This document shows positions 1-7,794 of a stretch of 14,616 nt of DNA, in pieces. Made by a program: the position numbers and the translations under genes. How positions within the stretch are numbered: position 1 is the first letter of the stretch; every line of letters starts with the position of its first letter. Source of the stretch: CAYWXV01 sp964462535 (GTDB lineage: Bacteria; Bacteroidota; Ignavibacteria; OLB7); assembly GCA_964462535.1 (NCBI GenBank), contig CAYWXV010000064.1, positions 1 to 14,616 of the forward strand, read 5' to 3'. The notes beneath the pieces are model-generated. The model was not told where the DNA came from. It did not search any database and saw only the letters and a list, made by a program, of their open reading frames with translations.

Positions 1-1053
1 GGCGCAACGCGCGAGGTCGTGCTGATCGGGAGTCGCACGAGCGCCGCCCTTGTCGCCGAACCGCCAGTGCTTGATCTGGGAATGATCAATCCCGGCACAA
101 TAGCAACGGGCGATATCATCTACGTGAATCGGGGAAGCGTCCCGGTGCGCGTCGATCGCATCACCGGCATTGCACCACCCTTCTCGATTCGTCAAACGGT
201 TCCATCCACGCCGTCCATCCTGTCGCCCGGCGAAACGCTCCGTGTGACGATCGACTACACCGCACAATCCGGCACATGGACCGACACCACGCAGGCGATA
301 CTCACCGAGCCATGCGCAACCGTGTCGCTTGCGGAAGTTCGAGCCGGCACGAACGACGATCTCCGCGCGCGTCTGACGGCAAACCGTTTTGTCGCGAAGG
401 CGGGTGATCATCGACGCATTTCGATAACACTGAGCGAGGAATCCGGTCTTGCGAATGCCGGTGCGCGAAGCCTGGAAACCACGCTGCGCTTCGACGCTTC
501 ATTGCTCTACGTCGAGCCGAACCAACCGGGCGTGACAGTGCTGACCGACAGTGCGGGATGGAAGCGTGTGCGCGTCGAACAGGCAGTTCCATCAGTCGGT
601 GGCGAAGCGGCCGGTGTGAATATCGTTGCGCTCCTTGGCAAGGCGGATCGCACCGACATCCTGATCGACGGGACGCGCTGGCTCGACGCGAACGATCAAT
701 CAATCACCGGCATCGCGACGACAATCGAGGCGGGCGACTTCCTTCTCGACGGCGTCTGTCGTCAGGGAAGCGATCGATATGTCGATGGACTTGGCGAGTT
801 CTTCTTGCGACCGATCATCCCGACACCGACGCATGGCATTGGAGAGATCGAGTTCGGCATCGTTGAAGACGGCCCCGTTCGCGTCGATGCGGTCGACATG
901 AACGGCCGGCAACTGGGGACAGTTCTTGACGCTTCACCGGGTCCGGGGGTCTATCGATTCACGGTCGACGTCCGCGGCCTGAGCGCGGGTCGCTACATGG
1001 TGGTACTGCGCTCGGGTCGTGGTGTGGAGTCGGTCGTGATGGTGGTGGAGTAG
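1..1053 (+). CDS. Secreted protein with C-terminal type IX secretion sorting domain (5' end outside window)
   Basis: The reading frame is open from base 1, so the start lies upstream; the GTG at 19 is only an internal candidate. About 350 residues are visible. The first ~100 read as a beta-rich ASH/'choice-of-anchor D' type repeat, with the motif LDLGMINPGTIATGD followed by a strand rich in V and R. Residues ~115-250 look like a cohesin-like or similar beta-sandwich (GDHRRISITLSEESG, LRFDASLLYVE). The last ~75 residues match the T9SS C-terminal sorting pattern: a strand ending VRVDAVDMNGRQLG, then a G-x-Y strand (LSAGRYMVVLRSG) and a final VVMVV strand. Known family behaviour: such domains route proteins through T9SS to the surface or medium, and are usually cleaved. 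The function of the passenger is not recognisable. The gap to the next gene carries no clear terminator, so independent transcription is not proven. Confidence 0.8.
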   Translation, partial: GATREVVLIGSRTSAALVAEPPVLDLGMINPGTIATGDIIYVNRGSVPVRVDRITGIAPPFSIRQTVPSTPSILSPGETLRVTIDYTAQSGTWTDTTQAILTEPCATVSLAEVRAGTNDDLRARLTANRFVAKAGDHRRISITLSEESGLANAGARSLETTLRFDASLLYVEPNQPGVTVLTDSAGWKRVRVEQAVPSVGGEAAGVNIVALLGKADRTDILIDGTRWLDANDQSITGIATTIEAGDFLLDGVCRQGSDRYVDGLGEFFLRPIIPTPTHGIGEIEFGIVEDGPVRVDAVDMNGRQLGTVLDASPGPGVYRFTVDVRGLSAGRYMVVLRSGRGVESVVMVVE

Positions 1054-1106
1054 GGGGATGCGGTGGTGAGCGAGAGTTGAACCCTCGCGCAGCGCTCAGC
1101 ACTTGC

Positions 1107-1114
1107 TATCTTCG
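1107..1114 (+). promoter_or_regulatory. Candidate -7 element of Bacteroidota-type promoter
   Basis: TATCTTCG matches the Bacteroidota -7 consensus TAnnTTTG at five of the six fixed positions. It would place a transcript start near 1120, about 40 bases before the GTG at 1163. No TTTG is seen at the usual -33 distance; a TTGAAC at 1077-1082 is too far away. Weak evidence, but it agrees with the later start chosen for the channel gene. Confidence 0.25.
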
Positions 1115-1162
1115 CGGGAACACAGGGCAAGCAGCCCATCCTTCCTTTCGATCCTCTCATTC

Positions 1163-3256
1163 GTGCCCCGCTACCTTTTAGCACTTCTCTCTCTCGTTTG
1201 CATTCTGAGCTGTGACAGCAGACCCGACCGTACATGCGTGATCGCATACATCGGGCGTTACACCGATGTGAAAGAGACCTCGTCAACGGCCAAGCGGAGT
1301 CCGTTCGATGTCCTGCACGAGACCGTGCTGCGCGACAAGCTTGCGCGACTTGGAGACTCCATCGGCCTCCACTTCGAGCTCCGTCCGTTCGACAACCAAC
1401 GTGATCCCCACGTCTCCGACTCCCTCTATCGCCTGATCGCCGCCGACTCCACCATCTCTCTCATCATCGATAACACCTGGGGCGAACATCTGATCCCCTG
1501 CGCCCCTACCATTCGCGAACGCCATCTCCCGGTTCTGTCGATGAATGCCGATCGTGATCAGGGGAAATTCGGGTCGAGCGTCCTCTTCCTTGGAAACGAC
1601 GATAACGTTCCCGTGAACCTGAACGCCTATCTCCAGAACGTTCTCAGTCTGAAGAGGGTCGTCATGATAAGCGAGGAGGATTACGCCCTTCACGATCGCT
1701 TCATGGAGGTGATGAATGGGGAGAGTGGTGTGGAGGTGCGCCCGCTGTTCACGTTGCGTCAGGCGGACTCGACCACGATCGCGCCGGCAATCAGAGCGTT
1801 GATCGACTTCTATAAAGACAATCCGGCCGAGCGGACTGTGCCGTTGCTGATGAACGTCCACAACGGCGTCGGCGATCGCATCCTGGCGGCAATCGATTCA
1901 ACACTCGACAGTCTGACGATCGTTGGCGGAGCGTATGTCGCAAGTCTGAACGAGCTGCAGAGATTCGGGCGGGCGCATGAACGATCTCGAAATCGATTCA
2001 TCATGATGGGGCGTCCCACGGATGCGGTGTCGCGATCTATCGCGCTCGACCTAGATCGATATCGAGCCGCGCAGCCCGACGTCTTCAGCAGCCCCTCCGC
2101 CCCTCTCTTCATTCAGCGCTGCGAAACCGTCGTCGATCTGGTGCGGGCGATGTTCGACGATTCTGCAACAGTCGCCGACCCGACCCGGGCCAAATTCTCA
2201 TCCAGGGTCTCGTCGTTCGCTGGAGAGGAAATAACAGGAACGGCCGACCTCTACGAATTCGACTCAGCCGGCAATCTCCTGACCGACGTCTTCTTCACCG
2301 AGCTTATGGGCGACCATCACGGGAGCGATTTTCGCTCACTTCCAATACAGCTCAACAGGCAGCGACGGGAGATTCCTGACCTTCAGTTTGGCCTGGATAT
2401 CCAGAGTATTCACGACGTCGACGTCGATGGAAATACCTTCAAAGCTGATTTCTTCTACTGGGTAAAGGTCGACACGGCGTTTCGCCAGGCAGAGGAAGAA
2501 CTTCTCTTCAGAAATCTGATCGAGAGCGAAAGCACGCCGGTACGTGTGATGGAGAAAGTGGACGGCCCGACGCTCTGGAGACTCTACAAGGTCTCCGGAA
2601 CATTCGGGCACCAATATGTGTTGCGCGATTTTCCTCTGGATCAGCAGGAGTTAGTGATCAGTATGGAGGTCCTGAGTCCGACCGATCGATTGCGGGTCTC
2701 GTTTGATAAGGAGAGCATCGAAATAGATCCGTCGATTCTGGCCCGCTTCCGGGTGCAGGCGTGGCAGAAGATGAAGTACTACGTGACAGTCGACAATAAC
2801 GTGCGAACGTCGTTGCGAGGAGATCCGGAATTGCATCCCGGAAATCCCGAGGTATTCAAAACGGTCGCGTTTCGTCTTCAGGTGAAGCGCAAATTTCTTG
2901 GACCATTTCTGGAAATCGTGCTGCCGCTGGTCTTGATTGGGTTTGTGGCGATTTCCCTCCTCTTCGTCAACGATATTTCCTTCGCAAACCTGGGAGACGT
3001 GATCGTCGGTACGTTCCTCGGTATTATCACGTTCTCGATTGTTCTGAGCAGCATCACACCCAGTTCTGATTATCTGACACGCGCCGATATTCTGTTCTGG
3101 GCCACGTTCTGCACAGTGTTGATCAGCTTCATGACCGTAATTATCGTCAACGCCCGGTTCAAAGGCGAAGAGCTGGACAAGGTCGATATCCGACGAGTCC
3201 GCCTTGGATTGAGTGTCGTCTATCCGCTCGCAGTAGTTGCGATTCTAGTCGTCTAG
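1163..3256 (+). CDS. Periplasmic-binding-protein / pentameric ligand-gated ion channel fusion
   Basis: A 697-residue protein from the GTG at 1163. This start gives a compact leader (MPRYLLALLSLVCILSC) with a lipobox-like ILSC and Asp after the Cys. An upstream in-frame TTG at 1103 would add 20 residues ahead of the leader and overlap a promoter-like element. Residues ~25-375 look like a type-1 periplasmic binding protein fold of the branched-chain amino acid/ANF-receptor kind, ending with a G-x-x-G-x-x-x-x-Y-x-F-D-x-x-G-N stretch near 354-371. Residues ~405-575 form a pLGIC extracellular domain, with the Pro-loop FPLD at 490-493 and no cysteine pair, as usual in prokaryotes. Four hydrophobic segments follow: M1 ~581-602, M2 ~607-630, M3 ~641-662, M4 ~679-697; the M2-M3 loop reads P-S-S-D-Y-L-T-R. 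The protein ends with M4. Inference: an inner-membrane channel whose opening may be controlled by a solute bound to the PBP domain. The ligand is unknown. The pLGIC call is firm, the PBP call fairly firm. Confidence 0.85.
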   Translation: MPRYLLALLSLVCILSCDSRPDRTCVIAYIGRYTDVKETSSTAKRSPFDVLHETVLRDKLARLGDSIGLHFELRPFDNQRDPHVSDSLYRLIAADSTISLIIDNTWGEHLIPCAPTIRERHLPVLSMNADRDQGKFGSSVLFLGNDDNVPVNLNAYLQNVLSLKRVVMISEEDYALHDRFMEVMNGESGVEVRPLFTLRQADSTTIAPAIRALIDFYKDNPAERTVPLLMNVHNGVGDRILAAIDSTLDSLTIVGGAYVASLNELQRFGRAHERSRNRFIMMGRPTDAVSRSIALDLDRYRAAQPDVFSSPSAPLFIQRCETVVDLVRAMFDDSATVADPTRAKFSSRVSSFAGEEITGTADLYEFDSAGNLLTDVFFTELMGDHHGSDFRSLPIQLNRQRREIPDLQFGLDIQSIHDVDVDGNTFKADFFYWVKVDTAFRQAEEELLFRNLIESESTPVRVMEKVDGPTLWRLYKVSGTFGHQYVLRDFPLDQQELVISMEVLSPTDRLRVSFDKESIEIDPSILARFRVQAWQKMKYYVTVDNNVRTSLRGDPELHPGNPEVFKTVAFRLQVKRKFLGPFLEIVLPLVLIGFVAISLLFVNDISFANLGDVIVGTFLGIITFSIVLSSITPSSDYLTRADILFWATFCTVLISFMTVIIVNARFKGEELDKVDIRRVRLGLSVVYPLAVVAILVV

Positions 3257-3323
3257 GAGGCTGTTGAAATACGCGCGATCTCTGCGTTGCGCTCCTTCAC
3301 TTCGCGTGATGTGAACAGCCTCA
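3257..3323. repeat. Inverted-repeat element, copy 1
   Basis: The element starts directly after the stop codon of the channel gene. The left arm GAGGCTGTTGAAAT (3257-3270) pairs with the right arm 3309-3322, whose reverse complement is GAGGCTGTTCACAT, giving 12 of 14 matches; a further ACGCG/CGCGT match lies inside. The loop contains CGTTGCGCTCCT (3285-3296). The same arms and the same 12-base loop block occur at 12870-12948, again right after a stop codon. It could be a REP-like element, a small non-autonomous mobile element or a transcript-end hairpin. Confidence 0.6.
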
Positions 3324-3383
3324 ACACGTACGGAGGTGTGAAACGAGGTCGTGATCGCGCTCCGCATACGATCAGCACAAAAC

Positions 3384-3418
3384 AAAAGCGCCTCCCGGAT
3401 AGTCCGGGAGGCGCTTTT
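3384..3418. terminator. Bidirectional intrinsic terminator between the channel gene and clpC
   Basis: A perfect 16-base-pair stem (3384-3399 with 3403-3418) closes on a TAG loop. The core is GCGCCTCCCGGA, with A4 on the left and T4 on the right. Read on the minus strand, the stem is followed by TTTTGTTTTG, so it best serves clpC, which ends 18 bases away. It can also stop plus-strand transcripts from the channel gene. Confidence 0.9.
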
Positions 3419-3436
3419 CACAATTGCCGGAGTGCG

Positions 3437-6076
3437 TTACGTCTTCTTCTTTCGTCCCTTGCTTGCGGGAGGATCTGTTGTCCCGTCGGTGGGATCGCCT
3501 TCGGGGACCGTCTCTTCCTCCGGTCCCTTGTCGTCGCCGGTCTCCTTCTTCTCTTCCGTCTCCACGACTGCCTCGATGGAGGGAGTTGTCCCGGGTGTGA
3601 ACGTTAGCGAATTGCTTTCCGCGTCGTGTCCGATCAGGATGTGGCTTCCTTCAGCGATTTCGCCACGAAGCATGATTTCAGCAAGCTCATCTTCCACATA
3701 CCGCTGAATGGCGCGGCGGAGCGGGCGGGCGCCATACTTCTCGTCGTAGCCCTTGTCTGCAAGCAGACTCTTTGCTTCTGCCGTGATGTCGACGGTCAGG
3801 TTCAGCGCGGTAAGGCGCTTCACCAGCTTCCGCATCTGGATGTCGATGATCTTGAAGATGTCATACCGGTTCAGCTGCCGGAAGACGATCGTGTCGTCAA
3901 GGCGGTTGAGGAATTCGGGATTGAAGAGACGCTTGACCGATTCCTCGATCGTGTTCTTCATCTCCTCGTAGCGATCGGTCTCGAGATTGGTCGTGAATCC
4001 AAGAACACCGCCAGCCTTGATATCGCGGATACCGACGTTCGATGTCATCACGATGATCGTGTTCTTGAAGTCGACGCGACGTCCGAGTGAATCGGTAAGG
4101 ATGCCGTCGTCAAGAACCTGGAGAAGAATATTGAAGACGTCGGGATGGGCCTTCTCGATTTCATCCAGCAGGACGACAGAGTAGGGCTTCCGACGAACCT
4201 TTTCCGTCAGCTGTCCCCCCTCCTCGTAGCCAACATATCCTGGAGGAGCGCCGACCAGACGGGAGACGGAGAACTTCTCCATGTATTCCGACATATCGAT
4301 GCGGACCATCGCCTCTTCCGAATCGAAGAGATAACGAGCGAGTGCCTTCACCAATTCCGTCTTTCCAACGCCGGTCGGTCCAAGGAAAAGGAACGAACCA
4401 ATCGGACGATTCGGATCCTTGAGGCCGGCACGTGCGCGGCGGATGGCCTTCGACAGATGCTTGATCGCCTCGTCCTGACCGATCACTTCCTCGCTCAGCG
4501 TATCGGCCATCTTCAACAGCTTCGCTGACTCCTCCTCGGCGATCTTGGTTACCGGGATACCGGTCATCATGCCTACTACTTCCGCTACGTTCTCTTCCGT
4601 GACGTCGACCACCCGCTCGCTGGCCGTCTCTTCCCACTCCTCCTTTGCCGTCTCCAGATCGTTCTGATACTTCTTCTCCAGATCGCGAAGACGAGCCGCC
4701 TCCTCGAAGTTCTGATTCTTCACCACCTGATTCTTCTGGAGCTTCACCTCTTCTATCTTCGCCTCCAGGTCCAGAATGTGCTTCGGAACAACGATGCTGG
4801 AGAGGTGGACGCGTGAGCCGACCTCGTCCAGAACATCCAGCGCTTTGTCGGGAAGGAACCTGTCGGTGATGTAACGCTCCGACATGTAGACGCAGGCCTT
4901 GATGGCCTCGTCGGTGTACAGGACGTTGTGATGCTCTTCGTACTTCGACTTGACGTTGCGAAGAATCTGGATCGTCTCGTCGACCGACGGAGGATCGACC
5001 ATGATCTTCTGGAACCGGCGATCGAGCGCGCCATCCTTTTCTATGTACTGCCGGTACTCGTCGAGCGTCGTCGCGCCGATGCACTGAATATCGCCACGGG
5101 CAAGAGCCGGCTTGAACATGTTCGATGCATCAAGCGAGCCTGAGGCCCCACCAGCGCCGACGATCGTATGGAGCTCGTCGATAAAGAGTATGACGTCCTT
5201 TGCCTTTTCGAGCTCGTTCATCACCGCCTTCATCCGCTCCTCGAATTGTCCCCTATACTTTGTGCCGGCGACAAGGGCTGCAAGATCGAGCGTGACGATA
5301 CGTTTGTCGTGAAGAACGCGCGAGACCTTGCGTTGAACGATACGGAGGGCCAGTCCTTCGGCGATCGCTGTCTTGCCGACACCTGGTTCGCCAATCAGCA
5401 CCGGATTGTTCTTCTTACGGCGGGAGAGAATCTGCGCGACGCGCTCGATCTCTTTCTCCCGACCGATCACCGGATCGAGTTTGTCTTCGGACGCAAGTTT
5501 GGTAAGATCGCGACCGAAGTTGTCCAGGACGGGAGTTTTGACTCGCTCCTGCCGTTCCCGTCCGCGTGACCCTCCGCCGCTACCACCACTGGTTCCGCCG
5601 CTTGATCCGCTCCCGCCACTTCCACCTGGAGAGGAGGGCTTGCCGGAATGTATGTTCTCCAGCTCTGTGCGGACCGCGTCGTACGTGATGCCGAACTGGG
5701 AGAGGATTTGAGCGGCAATATTGTCGTCATCGCGAAGGAGCGAGAGGAGGAGGTGCTCGGTCCCGATGACATCATTCTTGTAGAGTTTTGCTTCGAGGTA
5801 GGTGATCTTCAGAACCTTTTCTGCCTGCTTGGTCAGGGGGATGTTGCCGATCGTCAACGTTCCGCCGGTGGCCCGGACGGTATCCTCGATCGCCTTCTTG
5901 ATCTTGAAAAGATCTCCCCCAAGGTTGCGAAGGATCTTCACTGCGATCCCCTCACCCTCACGGATAATCCCAAGGAGCAGATGCTCTGTGCCGATATAAT
6001 CGTGACCAAGTCGAAGCGCCTCCTCGCGACTTAGCCTAATCACATCCTGCACACGATTGGAAAAGTTGCCTTCCAT
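3437..6076 (-). CDS. clpC: ATP-dependent Clp protease ATP-binding subunit ClpC
   Basis: An 879-residue Hsp100/Clp AAA+ unfoldase that feeds proteins to the ClpP protease in the cytoplasm. Two Clp-N repeats fill residues ~3-140 (HDYIGTEHLLLGI near 25-37 and its echo at ~101-113). A Gly/Ser-rich linker runs at ~149-172. D1 has Walker A GEPGVGKT (229-236) and Walker B ILFIDE (296-301). A short UVR-type middle segment (~445-480) takes the place of the long ClpB coiled coil. D2 has Walker A GPTGVGKT (566-573) and Walker B VVLLDE (634-639). The ClpP-docking tripeptide LGF is at 692-694, so a ClpP partner is expected. After ~residue 815 comes an acidic Glu/Thr/Pro-rich tail ending in a basic GRKKKT, longer than in many ClpC proteins. 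The ATG at 6076 lies about 10 bases after a weak AAGGG on the minus strand. No CIRCE or CtsR box was seen upstream. Confidence 0.97.
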   Translation of the reverse strand: MEGNFSNRVQDVIRLSREEALRLGHDYIGTEHLLLGIIREGEGIAVKILRNLGGDLFKIKKAIEDTVRATGGTLTIGNIPLTKQAEKVLKITYLEAKLYKNDVIGTEHLLLSLLRDDDNIAAQILSQFGITYDAVRTELENIHSGKPSSPGGSGGSGSSGGTSGGSGGGSRGRERQERVKTPVLDNFGRDLTKLASEDKLDPVIGREKEIERVAQILSRRKKNNPVLIGEPGVGKTAIAEGLALRIVQRKVSRVLHDKRIVTLDLAALVAGTKYRGQFEERMKAVMNELEKAKDVILFIDELHTIVGAGGASGSLDASNMFKPALARGDIQCIGATTLDEYRQYIEKDGALDRRFQKIMVDPPSVDETIQILRNVKSKYEEHHNVLYTDEAIKACVYMSERYITDRFLPDKALDVLDEVGSRVHLSSIVVPKHILDLEAKIEEVKLQKNQVVKNQNFEEAARLRDLEKKYQNDLETAKEEWEETASERVVDVTEENVAEVVGMMTGIPVTKIAEEESAKLLKMADTLSEEVIGQDEAIKHLSKAIRRARAGLKDPNRPIGSFLFLGPTGVGKTELVKALARYLFDSEEAMVRIDMSEYMEKFSVSRLVGAPPGYVGYEEGGQLTEKVRRKPYSVVLLDEIEKAHPDVFNILLQVLDDGILTDSLGRRVDFKNTIIVMTSNVGIRDIKAGGVLGFTTNLETDRYEEMKNTIEESVKRLFNPEFLNRLDDTIVFRQLNRYDIFKIIDIQMRKLVKRLTALNLTVDITAEAKSLLADKGYDEKYGARPLRRAIQRYVEDELAEIMLRGEIAEGSHILIGHDAESNSLTFTPGTTPSIEAVVETEEKKETGDDKGPEEETVPEGDPTDGTTDPPASKGRKKKT

Positions 6077-6406
6077 TGGATGTTGCCCTTCGCCGTCACA
6101 CCATCCAGAAGAGGGACGGATGACTGGTTGGTGAATACGTCTTACGTGACTGTACCTAGTATAACGAATTAGTCCCTCTCTACGTTCAAATCCGTCCGGT
6201 TCTCACCCTTCCCCACTCTGACCAGCATCGCCCGAACGCGTTGAAGCAGCTGCGGACTGACCTAACATCTTCTAACACGACGCGCATCCACCGAAGGCCT
6301 CCCCTTTGACAATTCTGGGTAACTTTGCGCGCCTTTTTACGGGGCCGGTCAATTTCGTCCGCACACCCCTGTACTTATCGTTCCCAACAGTAGTCGATCC
6401 TCAACA
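6077..6406. other. Divergent intergenic region between clpC and acyl-CoA dehydrogenase
   Basis: No convincing gene is present. It must hold two divergent promoters. On the plus strand TTTGACA (6305-6311) and TAACTTTG (6320-6327) stand about 80-100 bases before the dehydrogenase start. The second fits the Bacteroidota -7 consensus TAnnTTTG exactly, but the first is too close to be its -33 partner. On the minus strand TATACT (reverse of 6158-6163) and TTGAAC (reverse of 6184-6189) form a loose -10/-35 pair with an over-long 20-base spacer for clpC. Confidence 0.5.
6320..6327 (+). promoter_or_regulatory. Candidate -7 promoter element for acyl-CoA dehydrogenase
   Basis: TAACTTTG is an exact fit to TAnnTTTG. 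It implies a transcript start near 6334 and a leader of about 70 bases before the ATG at 6407, which itself has no Shine-Dalgarno sequence. The upstream TTTG is only 11 bases away rather than the usual ~19-21, so the pair is irregular. Confidence 0.4.
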
Positions 6407-7549
6407 ATGCTTCAGCTTGATCTCACCGAAACCCATGAAATGATCCGCGATACCGCTCGCGAGTTCGCCGTCAATGAAGTCGCGCCGACCTCAACCGAGC
6501 GTGACATTTCGGGCGAGTTCCCCTATGGTCCGGTTCAGAAGATGGGGGAGCTGGGGTTCATGGGGATGATGGTCTCCCCGGATTGGGGAGGATCCGGACT
6601 GGACGCGATCAGCTACGTGGTTGCAATGGAGGAGATATCGAAGATCGATGCCTCGGTCGGCGTCATCATGTCGGTGAATAACTCGCTGGTCTGCTGGGCG
6701 ATCGAGGAGTATGGGACGGATGAGCAGAAGGAAAAGTATCTCCGACCACTCGCCACCGGTGCAAAGCTGGGTGCCTATGCGCTGTCGGAGCCCGAGGCGG
6801 GATCCGACGCAACACAGCAACGGACTATTGCAACCCGAGACGGCGATGACTGGCTTCTGAACGGAACCAAGAACTGGATTACGAACGGAACCACGGCTGA
6901 CTTCTACCTCGTCTATGCACAGACCGACAAAGAGAAGGGGTACAAGGGGATCTCCTGCTTCATTGTCGAAAAGGGGATGCCGGGCTTCACGCAAGGGGTG
7001 AAGGAGGACAAGCTCGGGATCAGATCGTCGGACACCTGCTCCCTGCAGTTCCAGGATGTCCGCGTCTCCCCTGCACAGATGCTGGGACCCGAGGGTCGCG
7101 GATTCAACATCGCGATGGAAACACTGAACGGGGGACGGATCGGCATTGCGGCTCAGGCGCTCGGCATCGCTCAAGGAGCACTTGATCTGGCGCTGAAGTA
7201 TTCGAAGGAGCGCAAGGCTTTCGGGCGTCCCATCTGCGAGCTGCAGGCAATCCAGTTCAAACTGGCCGACATGGAGACCAAAGTGGCCGCAGCCCGATCG
7301 CTGGTCTACGGCGCCGCCGCTGCCAAGGACCGTGGGGATCGCTATGTGAAGGAGGCCGCGATGGCGAAGCTCTACGCCTCGAAGGTGGCGGTCGATGTCG
7401 CCTTGGAGGCGATCCAGATCCACGGTGGATATGGATATGTCAGGGAGTACAAGGTGGAGAGATTCCTCCGGGACGCGAAAATCACCGAGATTTACGAGGG
7501 AACGTCGGAAATCCAGCACATCGTGATCGCCCGCGAATTGTTGCGGTAG
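6407..7549 (+). CDS. Acyl-CoA dehydrogenase, short-chain/butyryl-CoA type
   Basis: A 380-residue FAD enzyme of the usual length for this family. It oxidises an acyl-CoA to the trans-2-enoyl-CoA and passes electrons to electron-transfer flavoprotein, in fatty-acid or amino-acid breakdown or in butyrate-type metabolism. Visible family signatures are YALSEPEAGSDA (residues ~124-135, flavin and substrate loop), WITNG in the middle beta domain, the RKAFGRPI helix near 275, and the C-terminal signature QIHGGYGYVREY followed by ITEIYEGTSEIQ, in which E364 is the expected catalytic base of the short-chain subfamily. The chain-length preference cannot be fixed from sequence alone. The gene appears to be a single transcription unit: it has a divergent neighbour upstream and a strong terminator downstream. 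No ETF or other beta-oxidation gene is visible next to it. Confidence 0.95.
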   Translation: MLQLDLTETHEMIRDTAREFAVNEVAPTSTERDISGEFPYGPVQKMGELGFMGMMVSPDWGGSGLDAISYVVAMEEISKIDASVGVIMSVNNSLVCWAIEEYGTDEQKEKYLRPLATGAKLGAYALSEPEAGSDATQQRTIATRDGDDWLLNGTKNWITNGTTADFYLVYAQTDKEKGYKGISCFIVEKGMPGFTQGVKEDKLGIRSSDTCSLQFQDVRVSPAQMLGPEGRGFNIAMETLNGGRIGIAAQALGIAQGALDLALKYSKERKAFGRPICELQAIQFKLADMETKVAAARSLVYGAAAAKDRGDRYVKEAAMAKLYASKVAVDVALEAIQIHGGYGYVREYKVERFLRDAKITEIYEGTSEIQHIVIARELLR

Positions 7550-7584
7550 ACCCCCTCTCCACCCACCCCCTGGACCTCTCCACC

Positions 7585-7612
7585 GGGGGTGGAGTCCACC
7601 CCCTTGTTTTTT
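7585..7612 (+). terminator. Intrinsic terminator of the acyl-CoA dehydrogenase gene
   Basis: GGGGGTGGA (7585-7593) faces TCCACCCCC (7595-7603), giving an 8-base-pair GC-rich stem with a three-base loop, then TTGTTTTTT (7604-7612). It lies 36 bases after the stop codon. Confidence 0.92.
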
Positions 7613-7783
7613 CGTATCTTGATCCACTCCCCCCTCTCCCCCGGTGCCATAGACATCGTTTCGCCGCGCGACTCATCCCCATAGGGGAGGAGACTGCCCG
7701 TCCGTTTCAGCTACCTCCATCCCGGTCGTCCAGTCCGGTAGCCGAACCTGCGGGAAAGGTCACGCGTGAGCGATGACGCCGTT

Positions 7784-7789
7784 AAGGAG
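7784..7789 (+). promoter_or_regulatory. Ribosome binding site of the first TPR-LuxR gene
   Basis: AAGGAG ends five bases before the ATG at 7795. It is one of the clearest Shine-Dalgarno sequences in the window and fixes this start. Upstream, TATCTTGA at 7615-7622, directly after the preceding terminator, is a partial -7-like element and would imply a ~160-base leader. Confidence 0.7.
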
Positions 7790-7794
7790 TTTCT

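Noticed and set aside
1103..1162. TTG at 1103 as the start of the channel gene
   Set aside because: It puts 20 extra residues before a compact signal sequence, has no Shine-Dalgarno and overlaps a promoter-like TATCTTCG; the GTG at 1163 gives a normal leader.
4161..5084. 307-codon minus-strand frame inside clpC
   Set aside because: It overlaps the D1-D2 region of clpC in another frame and is Arg/Gly/Ser-rich nonsense; clpC motifs are unmistakable in the true frame.
6491..7627. Long open frame (378 codons) on the minus strand
   Set aside because: It is the mirror of the acyl-CoA dehydrogenase codons; its composition is rich in Arg, Asp, Leu and His without domain motifs, and it runs through a strong terminator.
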